Below are positions 1 through 7,961 of a stretch of 64,000 bases of DNA, piece by piece. The stretch comes from an uncultured Lachnospiraceae bacterium (GTDB taxonomy: Bacteria > Bacillota > Clostridia > Lachnospirales > Lachnospiraceae). How positions within the stretch are numbered: position 1 is the stretch's first letter; each line of letters opens with the position of its first letter. Below the pieces are notes generated by a model. The model did no database searches, was not told where the DNA came from, and worked only from the letters and a program-made list of their open reading frames with translations. The stretch lies in assembly GCA_910586705.1 (NCBI GenBank), contig CAJUJK010000016.1:1-64000 (forward strand), read 5' to 3'. A program made the translations under genes and the position numbers.

Positions 1-54
1 GAACCCCCCTCCCAAGCTTGGGAAGCTTGTATTCTACCGATGAACTACGCCTGC
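1..54 (-). tRNA. tRNA-Gly (anticodon CCC), 3' end outside the window
   Basis: Read on the minus strand from 54, the sequence begins GCAGGCGTAGTTC, followed by a D-arm, an anticodon stem CAAGC/GCTTG around the loop TTCCCAA, and the start of the T-arm ending GGTTC at the window edge. The anticodon is CCC, and the order matches bacterial tRNA-Gly(CCC). The T-arm and the 3' acceptor strand lie beyond base 1. A TATACT box on the minus strand (72-77) may be its -10; no good -35 is seen. Confidence 0.85.
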
Positions 55-145
55 AAACTTACGACTTAAATAGTATACCATTTTATCCGCAAAAAGAAAA
101 GCACTTTTTTTTCTTCCGCATAGACTATAGTAAAATGTCTTTTAT

Positions 146-170
146 GGATTGCCCTGAAATGCGGCAATCC
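146..170 (+). promoter_or_regulatory. Perfect 8-bp inverted repeat in the leader of the NMT1-like lipoprotein gene
   Basis: GGATTGCC (146-153) and GGCAATCC (163-170) form a perfect stem with a 9-base loop, ending directly before the ribosome binding site GAGGAGG (171-177). It could be an operator or an RNA hairpin controlling ribosome access. A weak -10-like TATAGT lies at 126-131. No TPP-riboswitch features were found. Confidence 0.5.
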
Positions 171-180
171 GAGGAGGAAC

Positions 181-1194
181 ATGAAAAAAACAGGCAGTAT
201 ATTACTGGCGGCGCTCCTGCTTATGGGCGTCCTCTGGGGCTGTGGTAAAACGCCCGGCGAAAGCGCGCCCGCCTCTTCCGGCAAAACGCCCGTGGTATTG
301 AACGAGGTGGCGCACTCCATTTTCTATGCCCCCATGTATGTGGCGATCGAAGAAGGGTATTTCGCCGACGAGGGAATCGACCTGACCCTGATTACCGGTT
401 TCGGCGCCGACAAGACGATGACCGCCCTCTTAACGGGAGAGGCAGACATCGGCTTTATGGGTAGCGAGAGCACGATCTACACCTACAAGGAAGGCGCATC
501 CGACTACGCCGTGAACTTTGCGCAGCTCACCCAGCGCGCCGGAAATTTTCTCGTGTCAAGAGAACCCATTGAAAACTTCACATGGGATATGTTAATCGGC
601 AAAGACGTGCTTGGCGGCAGGGCAGGCGGTATGCCGGAAATGGTATTTGAGTACATTTTAAAGAAAAACGATATCGACCCCGCAAACGACCTTTCCATCG
701 ACCAGAGCATTGATTTCGGTTCCACAGCAGCCGCTTTTTCGGGCGGGCAGGGAGATTTTTCGGTTGAATTCGAGCCCCACGCCACCTCCCTCGAATCCAA
801 AGGCGACGGCTATGTGGTAGCCTCCCTCGGTGAAGATTCCGGCTATGTGCCCTATACTGCCTTCTCCGCCAGAAAGAGCTATATCGAGAAAAACCCCGAT
901 GTGATCGAGTCCTTCACCCGCGCCCTACAGAAAGGCATGGACTATGTGCAGACCCACACCCCTGCGGAGATCGCCAAGGTGATCGCGCCCCAGTTTGCGG
1001 AGACGGATCTTGCCACCATAGAGACGATCGTCGGCAGATATGCCGCGCAGGACACATGGAAATCAGATCTTGTCTTCTCGGAAGACAGCTTCACCCTTCT
1101 GGAAAACATTCTGGAAGAAGCGGGCGAACTGGACGGCAGAGTGCCCTACGCCGATCTGGTGGACACCTCCTTCGCCAAAAAAGTTTTACAGTAG
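181..1194 (+). CDS. NMT1/SsuA-like ABC transporter substrate-binding lipoprotein
   Basis: A 337-residue protein with a lipoprotein signal (hydrophobic run, then a lipobox ending in Cys21 within LWGCGK). The mature part opens LNEVAHSIFYAPMYVAIEEG, the typical beginning of NMT1/THI5/SsuA-type periplasmic-fold proteins that bind thiamine precursors, sulfonates or nitrate-like ligands. The ATG follows GAGGAGG at 3-base spacing from its end. No permease or ATPase gene lies next to it: the neighbours are a tRNA on the other strand and a convergent gene. It is therefore an orphan binding protein here and either uses components encoded elsewhere or has lost them. The ligand cannot be told from sequence alone. 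Confidence 0.85.
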   Translation: MKKTGSILLAALLLMGVLWGCGKTPGESAPASSGKTPVVLNEVAHSIFYAPMYVAIEEGYFADEGIDLTLITGFGADKTMTALLTGEADIGFMGSESTIYTYKEGASDYAVNFAQLTQRAGNFLVSREPIENFTWDMLIGKDVLGGRAGGMPEMVFEYILKKNDIDPANDLSIDQSIDFGSTAAAFSGGQGDFSVEFEPHATSLESKGDGYVVASLGEDSGYVPYTAFSARKSYIEKNPDVIESFTRALQKGMDYVQTHTPAEIAKVIAPQFAETDLATIETIVGRYAAQDTWKSDLVFSEDSFTLLENILEEAGELDGRVPYADLVDTSFAKKVLQ

Positions 1195-1222
1195 CCTTAT
1201 CCGATACGGTTCCATATACGAG

Positions 1223-1252
1223 ATAACGCCCGGCTCATCTGCCGGGCGTTAT
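1223..1252. terminator. Bidirectional hairpin between convergent genes
   Basis: ATAACGCCCGGC (1223-1234) pairs perfectly with GCCGGGCGTTAT (1241-1252) over a 6-base loop. It lies 28 bases after the lipoprotein stop and 15 bases beyond the end of the convergent Hpt gene. U-tracts are poor on both sides, so termination efficiency is uncertain. Confidence 0.65.
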
Positions 1253-1266
1253 ACATATTATGTAAA

Positions 1267-1641
1267 CTATACTTCTCCCAAAAGTTCTTTTAGGGCGTCC
1301 ACCACAAACTGATACTGTGTCAGCATCTCCTCCACGCCCACTTCCATCACGGAAAAATTCTCCTCCTTCACCGCCGACTCCTGCTCCGCAGCAAGCTGGG
1401 ACAGATAAGTGGCGCCGATGGAGCGCATGGCATTTTTCAGCCCGTGTACTTCAATGCGATAACGCTCGTAATCCTTCGCCTCATAAGTGCTCCGGATCAA
1501 GGGGATTTTCTCTTTCCCCTCCTCCATGGCTGCCCAGAGGACTTCCATGTAGATTTCCTCATCATCCCCACACAGTCTGATGCCTTCCTGCACATCGAAT
1601 CCTTTGATTGTCAGATCCTCAAACGACCGAATCATTCCCAT
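1267..1641 (-). CDS. Stand-alone histidine phosphotransfer (Hpt) protein
   Basis: A 124-residue all-helical protein. The motif VHGLKNAMRSIGA carries the phospho-accepting His66 with the HxLK...G pattern of Hpt domains, which shuttle phosphate between a hybrid kinase receiver and a final response regulator. It has no other domain. The start is set by GGAGG nine bases before the ATG. It begins right after the DUF1836 gene stop (TAA followed by ATG), so the two form an operon. A hybrid histidine kinase with two receiver domains is encoded 1.2 kb away on the opposite strand and is a natural candidate partner; this is inference. Confidence 0.85.
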   Translation of the reverse strand: MGMIRSFEDLTIKGFDVQEGIRLCGDDEEIYMEVLWAAMEEGKEKIPLIRSTYEAKDYERYRIEVHGLKNAMRSIGATYLSQLAAEQESAVKEENFSVMEVGVEEMLTQYQFVVDALKELLGEV

Positions 1642-1642
1642 T

Positions 1643-2281
1643 TTACTCTTCCTCCTGCACCTTTCCCTTTTTTCTTGTATTTTTGCTTCGTATATCCGTT
1701 AAACCGTCGATCATCTTCTCAATCAACAGTTTTTTGACATAAACGTCGAAACTTAACATGCAGATAAAGGAGAAAAATTTTAGAAAATCCCGATCCTCTG
1801 CCGGTGCATCCTCAAAGGTTTTCTGGGCAATCCGAAACTTCTCATCCACATCTGCCTTCAAGACATCCGTCTGTTCCCGCTCCAGTCCGAACACTTCTTC
1901 ATACACGCGGGAAAGATCATACGCCTCCCCGTTCTGAAAATAACGGTCCGTGATCGGCTCTAAAAGCTCCTGAATATCGCTGATGGATAGTATCCCTTTA
2001 TAATAGTAGATAAAGATCAGAAGAAGCACGTGATCCTTTGTGTACTTTTTCTTGAAAGGCGGTGGAATGAGGTCGTTCTTGGCATAATTATTAATCATCG
2101 TCTTTGTCAGAATCTTGTCAGAAGCAGGATCTCTGGTCGTATTTCTCAGATGGGACTCCATAAAAGTGGTCACCTGATCCATATAGAGATCAATATCGGG
2201 AATATCCTCCGCCCTGATATATTCGATCCTGTCCAGACTTTCCTGAATGCTGTTTAACAAATCCTCTATATTGATCGTCAT
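1643..2281 (-). CDS. DUF1836 family protein
   Basis: A 212-residue protein recognised as DUF1836, a Firmicutes family of unknown function. The diagnostic stretch is around residues 58-105 (LTKTMINNYAKNDLIPPP, then KKKYTKDHVLLLIFIYYYKG and an ISDIQELL segment), which resembles a winged-helix MerR-like DNA-binding fold in which NY(A/V)K precedes the recognition region. The C-terminus is charged. It is the first gene of a two-gene operon with the Hpt protein, which hints at signalling or transcriptional control. No experimental function is known to me. Confidence 0.8.
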   Translation of the reverse strand: MTINIEDLLNSIQESLDRIEYIRAEDIPDIDLYMDQVTTFMESHLRNTTRDPASDKILTKTMINNYAKNDLIPPPFKKKYTKDHVLLLIFIYYYKGILSISDIQELLEPITDRYFQNGEAYDLSRVYEEVFGLEREQTDVLKADVDEKFRIAQKTFEDAPAEDRDFLKFFSFICMLSFDVYVKKLLIEKMIDGLTDIRSKNTRKKGKVQEEE

Positions 2282-2373
2282 CTTACCGCACCTTCCGCCT
2301 TCCTCTGTCTCCTATTATATATTTTTCATATGTGCCTGACAAGTATTTTATCTCGTTTGACAGCAGTCCGCGG

Positions 2374-2402
2374 TTTACAAAAAAGGGTATCTGTGATATA
2401 TT
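2374..2402 (+). promoter_or_regulatory. SigA-type promoter for yerC
   Basis: TTTACA (2374-2379) and TATATT (2397-2402) are separated by 17 bases, about 70 bases before the yerC start. A small hairpin (GCGCAT...ATGCG, around 2440-2460) lies in the leader. Confidence 0.6.
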
Positions 2403-2470
2403 CATACATAAGGATTGTAAAGTTTTAACGTATGAAAGCGCATGTCTTTCAGATGCGGAATGGAGGCACT

Positions 2471-2761
2471 ATGAATAAAAAACTCAAAACCGATGCTGTT
2501 GACCATCTCTTTCAGGCTGTCCTCTGCCTGCAGACGCAGGAAGAATGCTATGATTTCTTTGAGGATCTCTGTACCGTCAACGAACTTTTGTCCCTCTCCC
2601 AGCGCTTCGAGGTGGCATCCATGCTGAAGCAGCATAAAACGTATCTGGAAATTGCGGAAAAAACCGGCGCGTCAACCGCCACCATCAGCCGCGTCAACCG
2701 TTCCCTGAATTACGGGAATGACGGCTACGATCTTATTTTTGAGCGTCTGAAATCCCACTGA
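2471..2761 (+). CDS. yerC: YerC/TrpR-like DNA-binding regulator
   Basis: A 96-residue protein of the YerC/YecD family (TrpR superfamily). Residues 20-60 hold the conserved segment CLQTQEECYDFFEDLCTVNE followed by LSQRFEVA, and the recognition helix includes TGASTATISRVNRSLNYG. The family binds DNA as a dimer; YerC of Bacillus-type bacteria is a putative transcriptional regulator without the tryptophan-binding features of true TrpR. The start at 2471 is chosen for GGAGG just upstream; the open frame extends further 5' without a ribosome binding site. It has its own promoter and precedes the hybrid kinase, which also has its own promoter. Confidence 0.9.
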   Translation: MNKKLKTDAVDHLFQAVLCLQTQEECYDFFEDLCTVNELLSLSQRFEVASMLKQHKTYLEIAEKTGASTATISRVNRSLNYGNDGYDLIFERLKSH

Positions 2762-2807
2762 CAGACTTTTTTGTGTATACGAAATTTTCTGCAAAACCCT
2801 TCCTATA

Positions 2808-2836
2808 TTGACACAATTTTGCAGGCTTGATAGAAT
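2808..2836 (+). promoter_or_regulatory. SigA-type promoter for the hybrid kinase
   Basis: A consensus TTGACA (2808-2813) and TAGAAT (2831-2836) with 17-base spacing, 43 bases before the kinase start codon. Confidence 0.8.
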
Positions 2837-2878
2837 GAAAAGAGCAAATCAAATTTTGATGGGCAGGTGGAAACAGAT

Positions 2879-5800
2879 ATGTATACTTGTAGTCTCCATA
2901 TTTATTTCGCAGGGCATCCCAGCCACGCTTTGGACGTGATCAAAAAGATGCCCTCTCTTGAACATTTTACCCATATTTTTTCTGAAAGTGACGAGGCGGA
3001 CGCTGATCTGTCCGCAAAGGCGGATGTCATCATAGCTGATCTGTCTCTGATTGATGTGCAGTCCGCGCTGCAGATTTTACTGCCGAACCGCCGTGAAGGC
3101 TCGGAAGTTATTTTTCTTGCGGACAAAAAGCAGATGCAGCTTCTCTGCGCGAACCCGGCGTTAAAGAATGTCTCGGATGTCTGGATCACGCCTATGTCCG
3201 ACGAGGAGCTCCGTTTCCGTTTCCAGAGGTGGCAGCAGACATGCAAGGTGGGCAGGGACCTGTGGGAAACCAGTCATTTTCTGGAAGCAACGATCAACAA
3301 TGTTCCCAATCTGGTCTGGTACAAGGACAAAGATGGCGTCCATGAGAAAGTGAACAACAGCTTCTGCCGTGCCGTCAACAAAACCAAGGAACAGGTGCAG
3401 GGTCGCCGGCACGCCTACATCTGGGATGTGGAGGAGGACGATCCCGCCTGCATCGAATCGGAGCATCAGGTTATGAGCAAAAAGCAGACCTTTGTATCCG
3501 AGGAGACCATTATGGCAGGGAATGAGACGAGGACACTGATGTGTTACAAGTCTCCCCTCTACAACTGCGACGGCACCGTGATGGGAACCGTCGGCGTGGG
3601 CGTCGATGTGACGCAGGAACGCGCCTACGAGCAGGAAATCATAAAGAAAAACAAGACGTTAGAGACGATTCTTGCCACCATCGACTGCGGCGTGATGAAC
3701 CACAGTCTGAACGATTCGCGCATTCTGAACATAAATCGTGCCGCGCTGAGAATCCTCGGCTACGAGACACTGGATGAGATGATGGCGGACGGCTTTGACA
3801 TCATTGCCGACTCCGTGATGGACGAAGACAAGGCGCACCTGCGCAACAGCATCAGAATGCTGAAAAAAGCCGGGGACACCGTCAATGTGGAGTACCGCGT
3901 ACAGCATAAAAACGGAGAAGTCCTGCACGTTATGGGGAACATCAAACTCTACGAGGAAAACGGCAAGCTTTTCTGCCAGCGTTTCCTTCTGGACGTCACC
4001 GAGCAGAAATTACAGGAAAGAAAGAACATAAGGCGGCAGATGGAGCTGGTGCAGGCTTTAAGTCTCGACTTTACGCTCGTATGTTTCGTAGAGCCGGATA
4101 CCGGTATGCTTGTCCCTGTCCGCACCGGCAAACGCGAGCTGGACAATATTTTTGAAACCAAAATCTCTCTGAAAGAAAGCATGGAGAAATACATAGAGGA
4201 GTGGGTATATGAGGAAGACCGGGAAACGCTGCGGCACGCCATTTCTCTGGATACGCTGAAGGAGGAGCTGAGCTCGAAACAGGTTTACTCGGTGAATTAC
4301 CGCAAGCAGCAGGACCAGCAGATCATCTATTTCCAGATGAAGGCGGTGAACGCCGGCGCGGAGGACGGCAGTCTCGGAATCGTCCTCGGATTCCGCAGCG
4401 TGGACGCGGAAATCCGCCGGGAGATGGAACAGAACACGCTGCTTGAGGCGGCTCTCTCTCAGGCGAACCGCGCCAGCAAGGCAAAGAGCGTATTTTTGTC
4501 GAATATGTCCCACGATATCCGCACGCCGATGAATGCCATTGTGGGCTTTACGAATCTGGCAATCACACATATTGAACAGCCGGACCTTGTCTCGGAATAT
4601 CTGAAAAAGATCCAGACCTCGGGCAACCATCTGCTGAGTCTGATCAACGATATACTGGATATGAGCCATATCGAAAGCGGGAAGATCCATCTGGAGGAAA
4701 AACTGTGCAGCCTTCCCGAAATCCTGCATGGTTTGCGCAATATTTTACAGGCGGATATCCATGCCAAGCAGCTTGAGCTTCATATTGATACGGTGGACGT
4801 TGTGGACGAGGCGATTTACTGTGACAAGCTGCGGCTCAATCAGGTGCTTTTAAATCTGCTTAGCAACGCCGTAAAATATACGAGCGCAGGCGGCCATGTC
4901 AGTATGCGCATCACCGAAAAATCTGGCGCTCCCGTCGGCTTTGCCAACTATATCTTTACCATCAAGGACACAGGCATCGGCATGAGCCCGGAGTTTGTCG
5001 AGCGTATCTTTGAACCCTTTGAGCGGGAACGCAACAGTACCATCAGCAAAATTCAGGGTACCGGGCTTGGCATGGCAATCACGAAAAACATCGTGGATAT
5101 GATGAACGGTTCCATTTCCGTGACGAGCGAGCCGGGTGTAGGAACCGAGTTTACGGTTTCTTTCACCTTCCGCCTTCACGAGGAAAAGAAGGAGCCGATC
5201 CTCCTGCCGGAGTTAAAAGATTGCAAGGCTCTGGTGGTGGACGACGACTTCAACACGTGCGACAGCGTTTCCTATATGCTGGGGCAGCTCGGTATGCAGG
5301 CGGAGTGGACGCTGTCCGGCAAAGAGGCTGTGCTTCGCAGCCATCAGGCGATCATGCGGAACACAAGCTACTCTGTGTATATTGTGGACTGGCTGCTTCC
5401 CGACATGAATGGCGTCGAGGTGACCCGGAGAATCCGGAAGGAAACCGGCGGGAATGTGCCTGTGATTATTCTGACCGCCTACGACTGGTCAGATATCGAA
5501 GCGGAGGCAAAGGAGGCGGGCGTGACGGCATTCTGCAACAAACCGCTGTTCCTGTCGGAATTAAGCTCCTGTCTCGAATCCGTGCTGCGCCCGGAAACCT
5601 CAGAACTGGAAGCCTCCAATAAGGAACTCCTGCCCCGTCATACCGGGCGGATCCTGCTGGCGGAAGACGTGGAGATGAATCAGGAACTCGCCGTGGCGAT
5701 TTTAGAGAACGCGGGCTTCATGGTAGACGTGGCGGACAATGGTCAGATTGCCTTTGAAATGCTGAAAAAGTCGGAGCCGGGGTATTATCAGGCGATACTG

Positions 5801-6016
5801 ATGGATATCCAGATGCCTGTGATGGACGGCTACGAGGCGACCAGACGGATCCGAAAGCTGGAGAACCCCGAACTTGCCTCCATTCCGATCGTCGCCATGA
5901 CCGCCAACGCCTTTACCGAAGACCGAGAGGAAGCGCTCAAATGCGGCATGAACAGCCATATTGCCAAACCCATCGACGTGCAGGTGCTGTTCAAAACGCT
6001 GGACGATATGCTGTAA
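2879..6016 (+). CDS. PAS-containing hybrid sensor histidine kinase with two receiver domains
   Basis: About 1045 residues with no membrane segment, so probably cytoplasmic. Order: N-terminal receiver-like region without clear phospho-Asp (1-130), PAS (about 135-255), PAS (about 265-380), a third PAS-like region (about 390-515), HisKA with phospho-His545 in SNMSHDIRTPMNA, HATPase_c (N-box LNQVLLNLLSNAVKYT, G-boxes DTGIGM and GTGLGM), then two receivers with phospho-Asp837 (IVDWLLPDMNG) and Asp976 (LMDIQMPVMDG). ATG 2879 is preferred because AGGTGG sits eight bases upstream; an in-frame GTG at 2867 is possible. There is no output domain, so phosphate must leave through a separate Hpt and regulator; an orphan Hpt gene lies at 1267-1641. 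The signal is unknown. Confidence 0.92.
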   Translation: MYTCSLHIYFAGHPSHALDVIKKMPSLEHFTHIFSESDEADADLSAKADVIIADLSLIDVQSALQILLPNRREGSEVIFLADKKQMQLLCANPALKNVSDVWITPMSDEELRFRFQRWQQTCKVGRDLWETSHFLEATINNVPNLVWYKDKDGVHEKVNNSFCRAVNKTKEQVQGRRHAYIWDVEEDDPACIESEHQVMSKKQTFVSEETIMAGNETRTLMCYKSPLYNCDGTVMGTVGVGVDVTQERAYEQEIIKKNKTLETILATIDCGVMNHSLNDSRILNINRAALRILGYETLDEMMADGFDIIADSVMDEDKAHLRNSIRMLKKAGDTVNVEYRVQHKNGEVLHVMGNIKLYEENGKLFCQRFLLDVTEQKLQERKNIRRQMELVQALSLDFTLVCFVEPDTGMLVPVRTGKRELDNIFETKISLKESMEKYIEEWVYEEDRETLRHAISLDTLKEELSSKQVYSVNYRKQQDQQIIYFQMKAVNAGAEDGSLGIVLGFRSVDAEIRREMEQNTLLEAALSQANRASKAKSVFLSNMSHDIRTPMNAIVGFTNLAITHIEQPDLVSEYLKKIQTSGNHLLSLINDILDMSHIESGKIHLEEKLCSLPEILHGLRNILQADIHAKQLELHIDTVDVVDEAIYCDKLRLNQVLLNLLSNAVKYTSAGGHVSMRITEKSGAPVGFANYIFTIKDTGIGMSPEFVERIFEPFERERNSTISKIQGTGLGMAITKNIVDMMNGSISVTSEPGVGTEFTVSFTFRLHEEKKEPILLPELKDCKALVVDDDFNTCDSVSYMLGQLGMQAEWTLSGKEAVLRSHQAIMRNTSYSVYIVDWLLPDMNGVEVTRRIRKETGGNVPVIILTAYDWSDIEAEAKEAGVTAFCNKPLFLSELSSCLESVLRPETSELEASNKELLPRHTGRILLAEDVEMNQELAVAILENAGFMVDVADNGQIAFEMLKKSEPGYYQAILMDIQMPVMDGYEATRRIRKLENPELASIPIVAMTANAFTEDREEALKCGMNSHIAKPIDVQVLFKTLDDML

Positions 6017-6050
6017 GTTGCGAATAAACGAAAAAAAGCGAAAAAAATGC

Positions 6051-6079
6051 TTTACATTTTATAAGAGGTGTGCTATCCT
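6051..6079 (+). promoter_or_regulatory. SigA-type promoter for the cold-shock gene
   Basis: TTTACA (6051-6056) and TATCCT (6074-6079) are 17 bases apart. The leader of about 45 bases is short compared with the long thermoswitch leaders of enterobacterial cspA. Confidence 0.7.
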
Positions 6080-6128
6080 ATGGGTGTTGTCAATCAACGT
6101 AATTTTTATATTTTTGGAGGTATGTACG

Positions 6129-6329
6129 ATGAACAAAGGTACAGTAAAGTGGTTTAACAACCAGAAGGGCTACGGCTTCATCTCCGATGAGCAGGGTAAC
6201 GACGTATTCGTTCACTACTCCGGACTCAACATGGAAGGCTTCAAGTCTCTCGAAGAGGGCGCTGAGGTTGAGTATGAAGTAGTAAACGGCGAGAAGGGAC
6301 CTCAGGCCGTAAACGTAACAAAGTTATAA
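6129..6329 (+). CDS. csp: Cold-shock domain protein
   Basis: A 66-residue single cold-shock domain. RNP1-like KGYGFIS and RNP2-like VFVHYSG are both present, as is the family start GTVKWFNNQKG. Such proteins bind single-stranded RNA/DNA and act as RNA chaperones. GGAGG lies eight bases before the ATG. It is a single-gene unit with its own promoter and a strong terminator about 130 bases downstream. Confidence 0.97.
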   Translation: MNKGTVKWFNNQKGYGFISDEQGNDVFVHYSGLNMEGFKSLEEGAEVEYEVVNGEKGPQAVNVTKL

Positions 6330-6457
6330 GAGCCGACGCTCCTATAACATCGATAATCAGTATCACGATGTGCCTGTTCTTAAATATGATGTTCTGAAAA
6401 TCCAGTAAGACTTTGTTATTTAGAATCAGCTATTGTTGTAACGGATTAGAGAAGAAC

Positions 6458-6486
6458 AAAAACCTGTCTGCGCGACAGGTTTTTTT
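6458..6486. terminator. Strong bidirectional intrinsic terminator (csp / hisA)
   Basis: AAAAACCTGTC (6458-6468), loop TGCGC, GACAGGTTTTT (6474-6484) followed by more T on the plus strand. The A-run on the left gives a U-tract for transcripts from the opposite gene. Confidence 0.9.
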
Positions 6487-6496
6487 CTTATGCCTT

Positions 6497-7276
6497 TTAC
6501 GCTCTCTCCATATAGGCAAGCACATCCGCAAAAGCCATCGGTCCGCCGAAAAGGTCAAGCGCGCTCCCGACTGTCACATCCACGCTTCCCTTCCCCAGTT
6601 TTTTTAATTGATCGAGATCCGAAAAACTGTGCACGCCGCCCGCGTAAGTCATCGGTATTTTTCCCCATTCTCCCAGAATTTTTACGACAGGTTCCTCAAT
6701 CCCCTCGCTTTTTCCCTCCACATCCACCGCGTGAACCAGAAATTCATCGCAATATGCGGAAAGCTCATCGAGAACCTGTTCCGTCAGCTCCACGGACGTA
6801 TAGTTCTGCCATCTGTCGGTCACAATATAGTATCTGCCGTCGCGGCTGCGCACACTCAGATCCAGAACCAGATGTTCCTTCCCGGTTTCCTTTACCAGAG
6901 CGCGGAGTCTGTCATACTGTATCTGTCCCCCGGAAAAAACATAGGAAGTCACGATCACATGGCTGGCGCCCGCTTCCAGAAAAACCGCCGCGTTCTCCGG
7001 CGTGATGCCGCCGCCCGCCTGCAGTCCTTCCGGGTATGCCCGAAGCGCCGAAAGCGCCTGTCTTTTCGTCTCCTCATAAAAGGGCGAAGACGACGGATTT
7101 AAAAGTATGATATGTCCCCCGCTTATGCCCCGCTCCCGGTAAAGTCCGGCATAGAAAGCGGCGTCCTGCTCCGATACGAAATTTTCCTGCGCTTTGTCCC
7201 CCGCATCTTTGAGACTTCCCCCTACGATCTGCTTGACGCTGCCGTTATGAATATCAATACAAGGTCGAAATTTCAT
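6497..7276 (-). CDS. hisA: HisA-like isomerase of eukaryotic type (ProFAR isomerase)
   Basis: A 259-residue TIM-barrel protein beginning MKFRPCIDIHNGSVKQIVGG. This matches phosphoribosylformimino-5-aminoimidazole carboxamide ribotide isomerase, the fourth step of histidine synthesis. The sequence style (FRPCIDIHNG, GGHIILLNP, QAGGGITPENA, VTYAGGVHSFSDL-type segment) follows the eukaryotic HIS6 branch rather than standard bacterial HisA. The start is chosen for AAAGGA upstream of ATG 7276; the frame is open further 5' but lacks a site. No other his genes are nearby. The enzyme class is confident; assignment to the eukaryotic-type branch is from motif memory. Confidence 0.85.
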   Translation of the reverse strand: MKFRPCIDIHNGSVKQIVGGSLKDAGDKAQENFVSEQDAAFYAGLYRERGISGGHIILLNPSSSPFYEETKRQALSALRAYPEGLQAGGGITPENAAVFLEAGASHVIVTSYVFSGGQIQYDRLRALVKETGKEHLVLDLSVRSRDGRYYIVTDRWQNYTSVELTEQVLDELSAYCDEFLVHAVDVEGKSEGIEEPVVKILGEWGKIPMTYAGGVHSFSDLDQLKKLGKGSVDVTVGSALDLFGGPMAFADVLAYMERA

Positions 7277-7403
7277 AAATTTTCCTTTCCCCAAAATCAG
7301 AATAAATTCATTTCTATCTGACATAATAACATAAGAACAGGAAGTTTATCAAACATTCTGTTTATAGCATAAAGATACAGCAATCGAGCAAAGGAGTGAA
7401 ATC

Positions 7404-7898
7404 ATGAAAAGAATAAAAACTTTACTTTTTGTCTCTCTCATGGTTCTGAGCATGGCTGCCCTGACCGCCTGCGGTAACAGAGACGCCGCCGGAGACGCGG
7501 GCAACGGCACAGGCACACAGAACGGAACTGGTACCGCCGGCACAGGTACAGACACAGATAACGGAACCGGCATGGGCACCACCGACAACGGCACCGGCAC
7601 CACAGGCACAACTGACAACGGTACAGGCGCTGATATGAACGGCACCGATACGGACAGCACAGGTTTAGGCGGCACTGGCACAGACGGCACCATGGACGAT
7701 AACGACAATGTAAACGACGCTACCGCAGGCACAAGCGGTACAGACAACGGCTCCATCGCCGACGATGTAGGCAATGCCATCGGCGACGCCGGAAACGCGG
7801 CATCCGACATCATTGACGACGCGGCAACAGGCGTGGAAAACATGGTTGACGACGTGACCGGCAACGGCAACACAGGCGCTTCCTCCAAGGTGCGCTAG
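7404..7898 (+). CDS. Low-complexity Gly/Thr/Asn/Asp-rich lipoprotein
   Basis: A 164-residue protein with a clear lipoprotein signal (MKRIKTLLFVSLMVLSMAAL, lipobox LTAC with Cys23). The mature chain to about residue 110 is a low-complexity run of NGTGT, TGTDTDNGTG and DNGTGTTGT units; the C-terminal third (SIADDVGNAIGDAGNAASD...) is acidic and predicted helical. It is probably a flexible surface protein anchored to the outer face of the membrane. I recognise no enzymatic family. The repetitive GGC ACC / GGC ACA codons could vary in copy number by slippage. Confidence 0.8.
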   Translation: MKRIKTLLFVSLMVLSMAALTACGNRDAAGDAGNGTGTQNGTGTAGTGTDTDNGTGMGTTDNGTGTTGTTDNGTGADMNGTDTDSTGLGGTGTDGTMDDNDNVNDATAGTSGTDNGSIADDVGNAIGDAGNAASDIIDDAATGVENMVDDVTGNGNTGASSKVR

Positions 7899-7912
7899 TT
7901 TTCTATGTAAGG

Positions 7913-7950
7913 AAAAGAGTTCCCGGGAGATCCCCGAGAACTCTTTCTTT
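7913..7950. terminator. Bidirectional intrinsic terminator (lipoprotein / fbp)
   Basis: AAAAGAGTTC pairs with GAACTCTTT around a CGGG/CCCG-containing apical stem, followed by T-rich sequence on the plus strand and an A-run on the left for the convergent fbp transcript. Confidence 0.85.
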
Positions 7951-7961
7951 CCTGTCTGGTT

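Noticed and set aside
1..180. TPP riboswitch before the NMT1-like gene
   Set aside because: Neither thi-box sequence nor the fold is seen; only an inverted repeat and a divergent tRNA are present.
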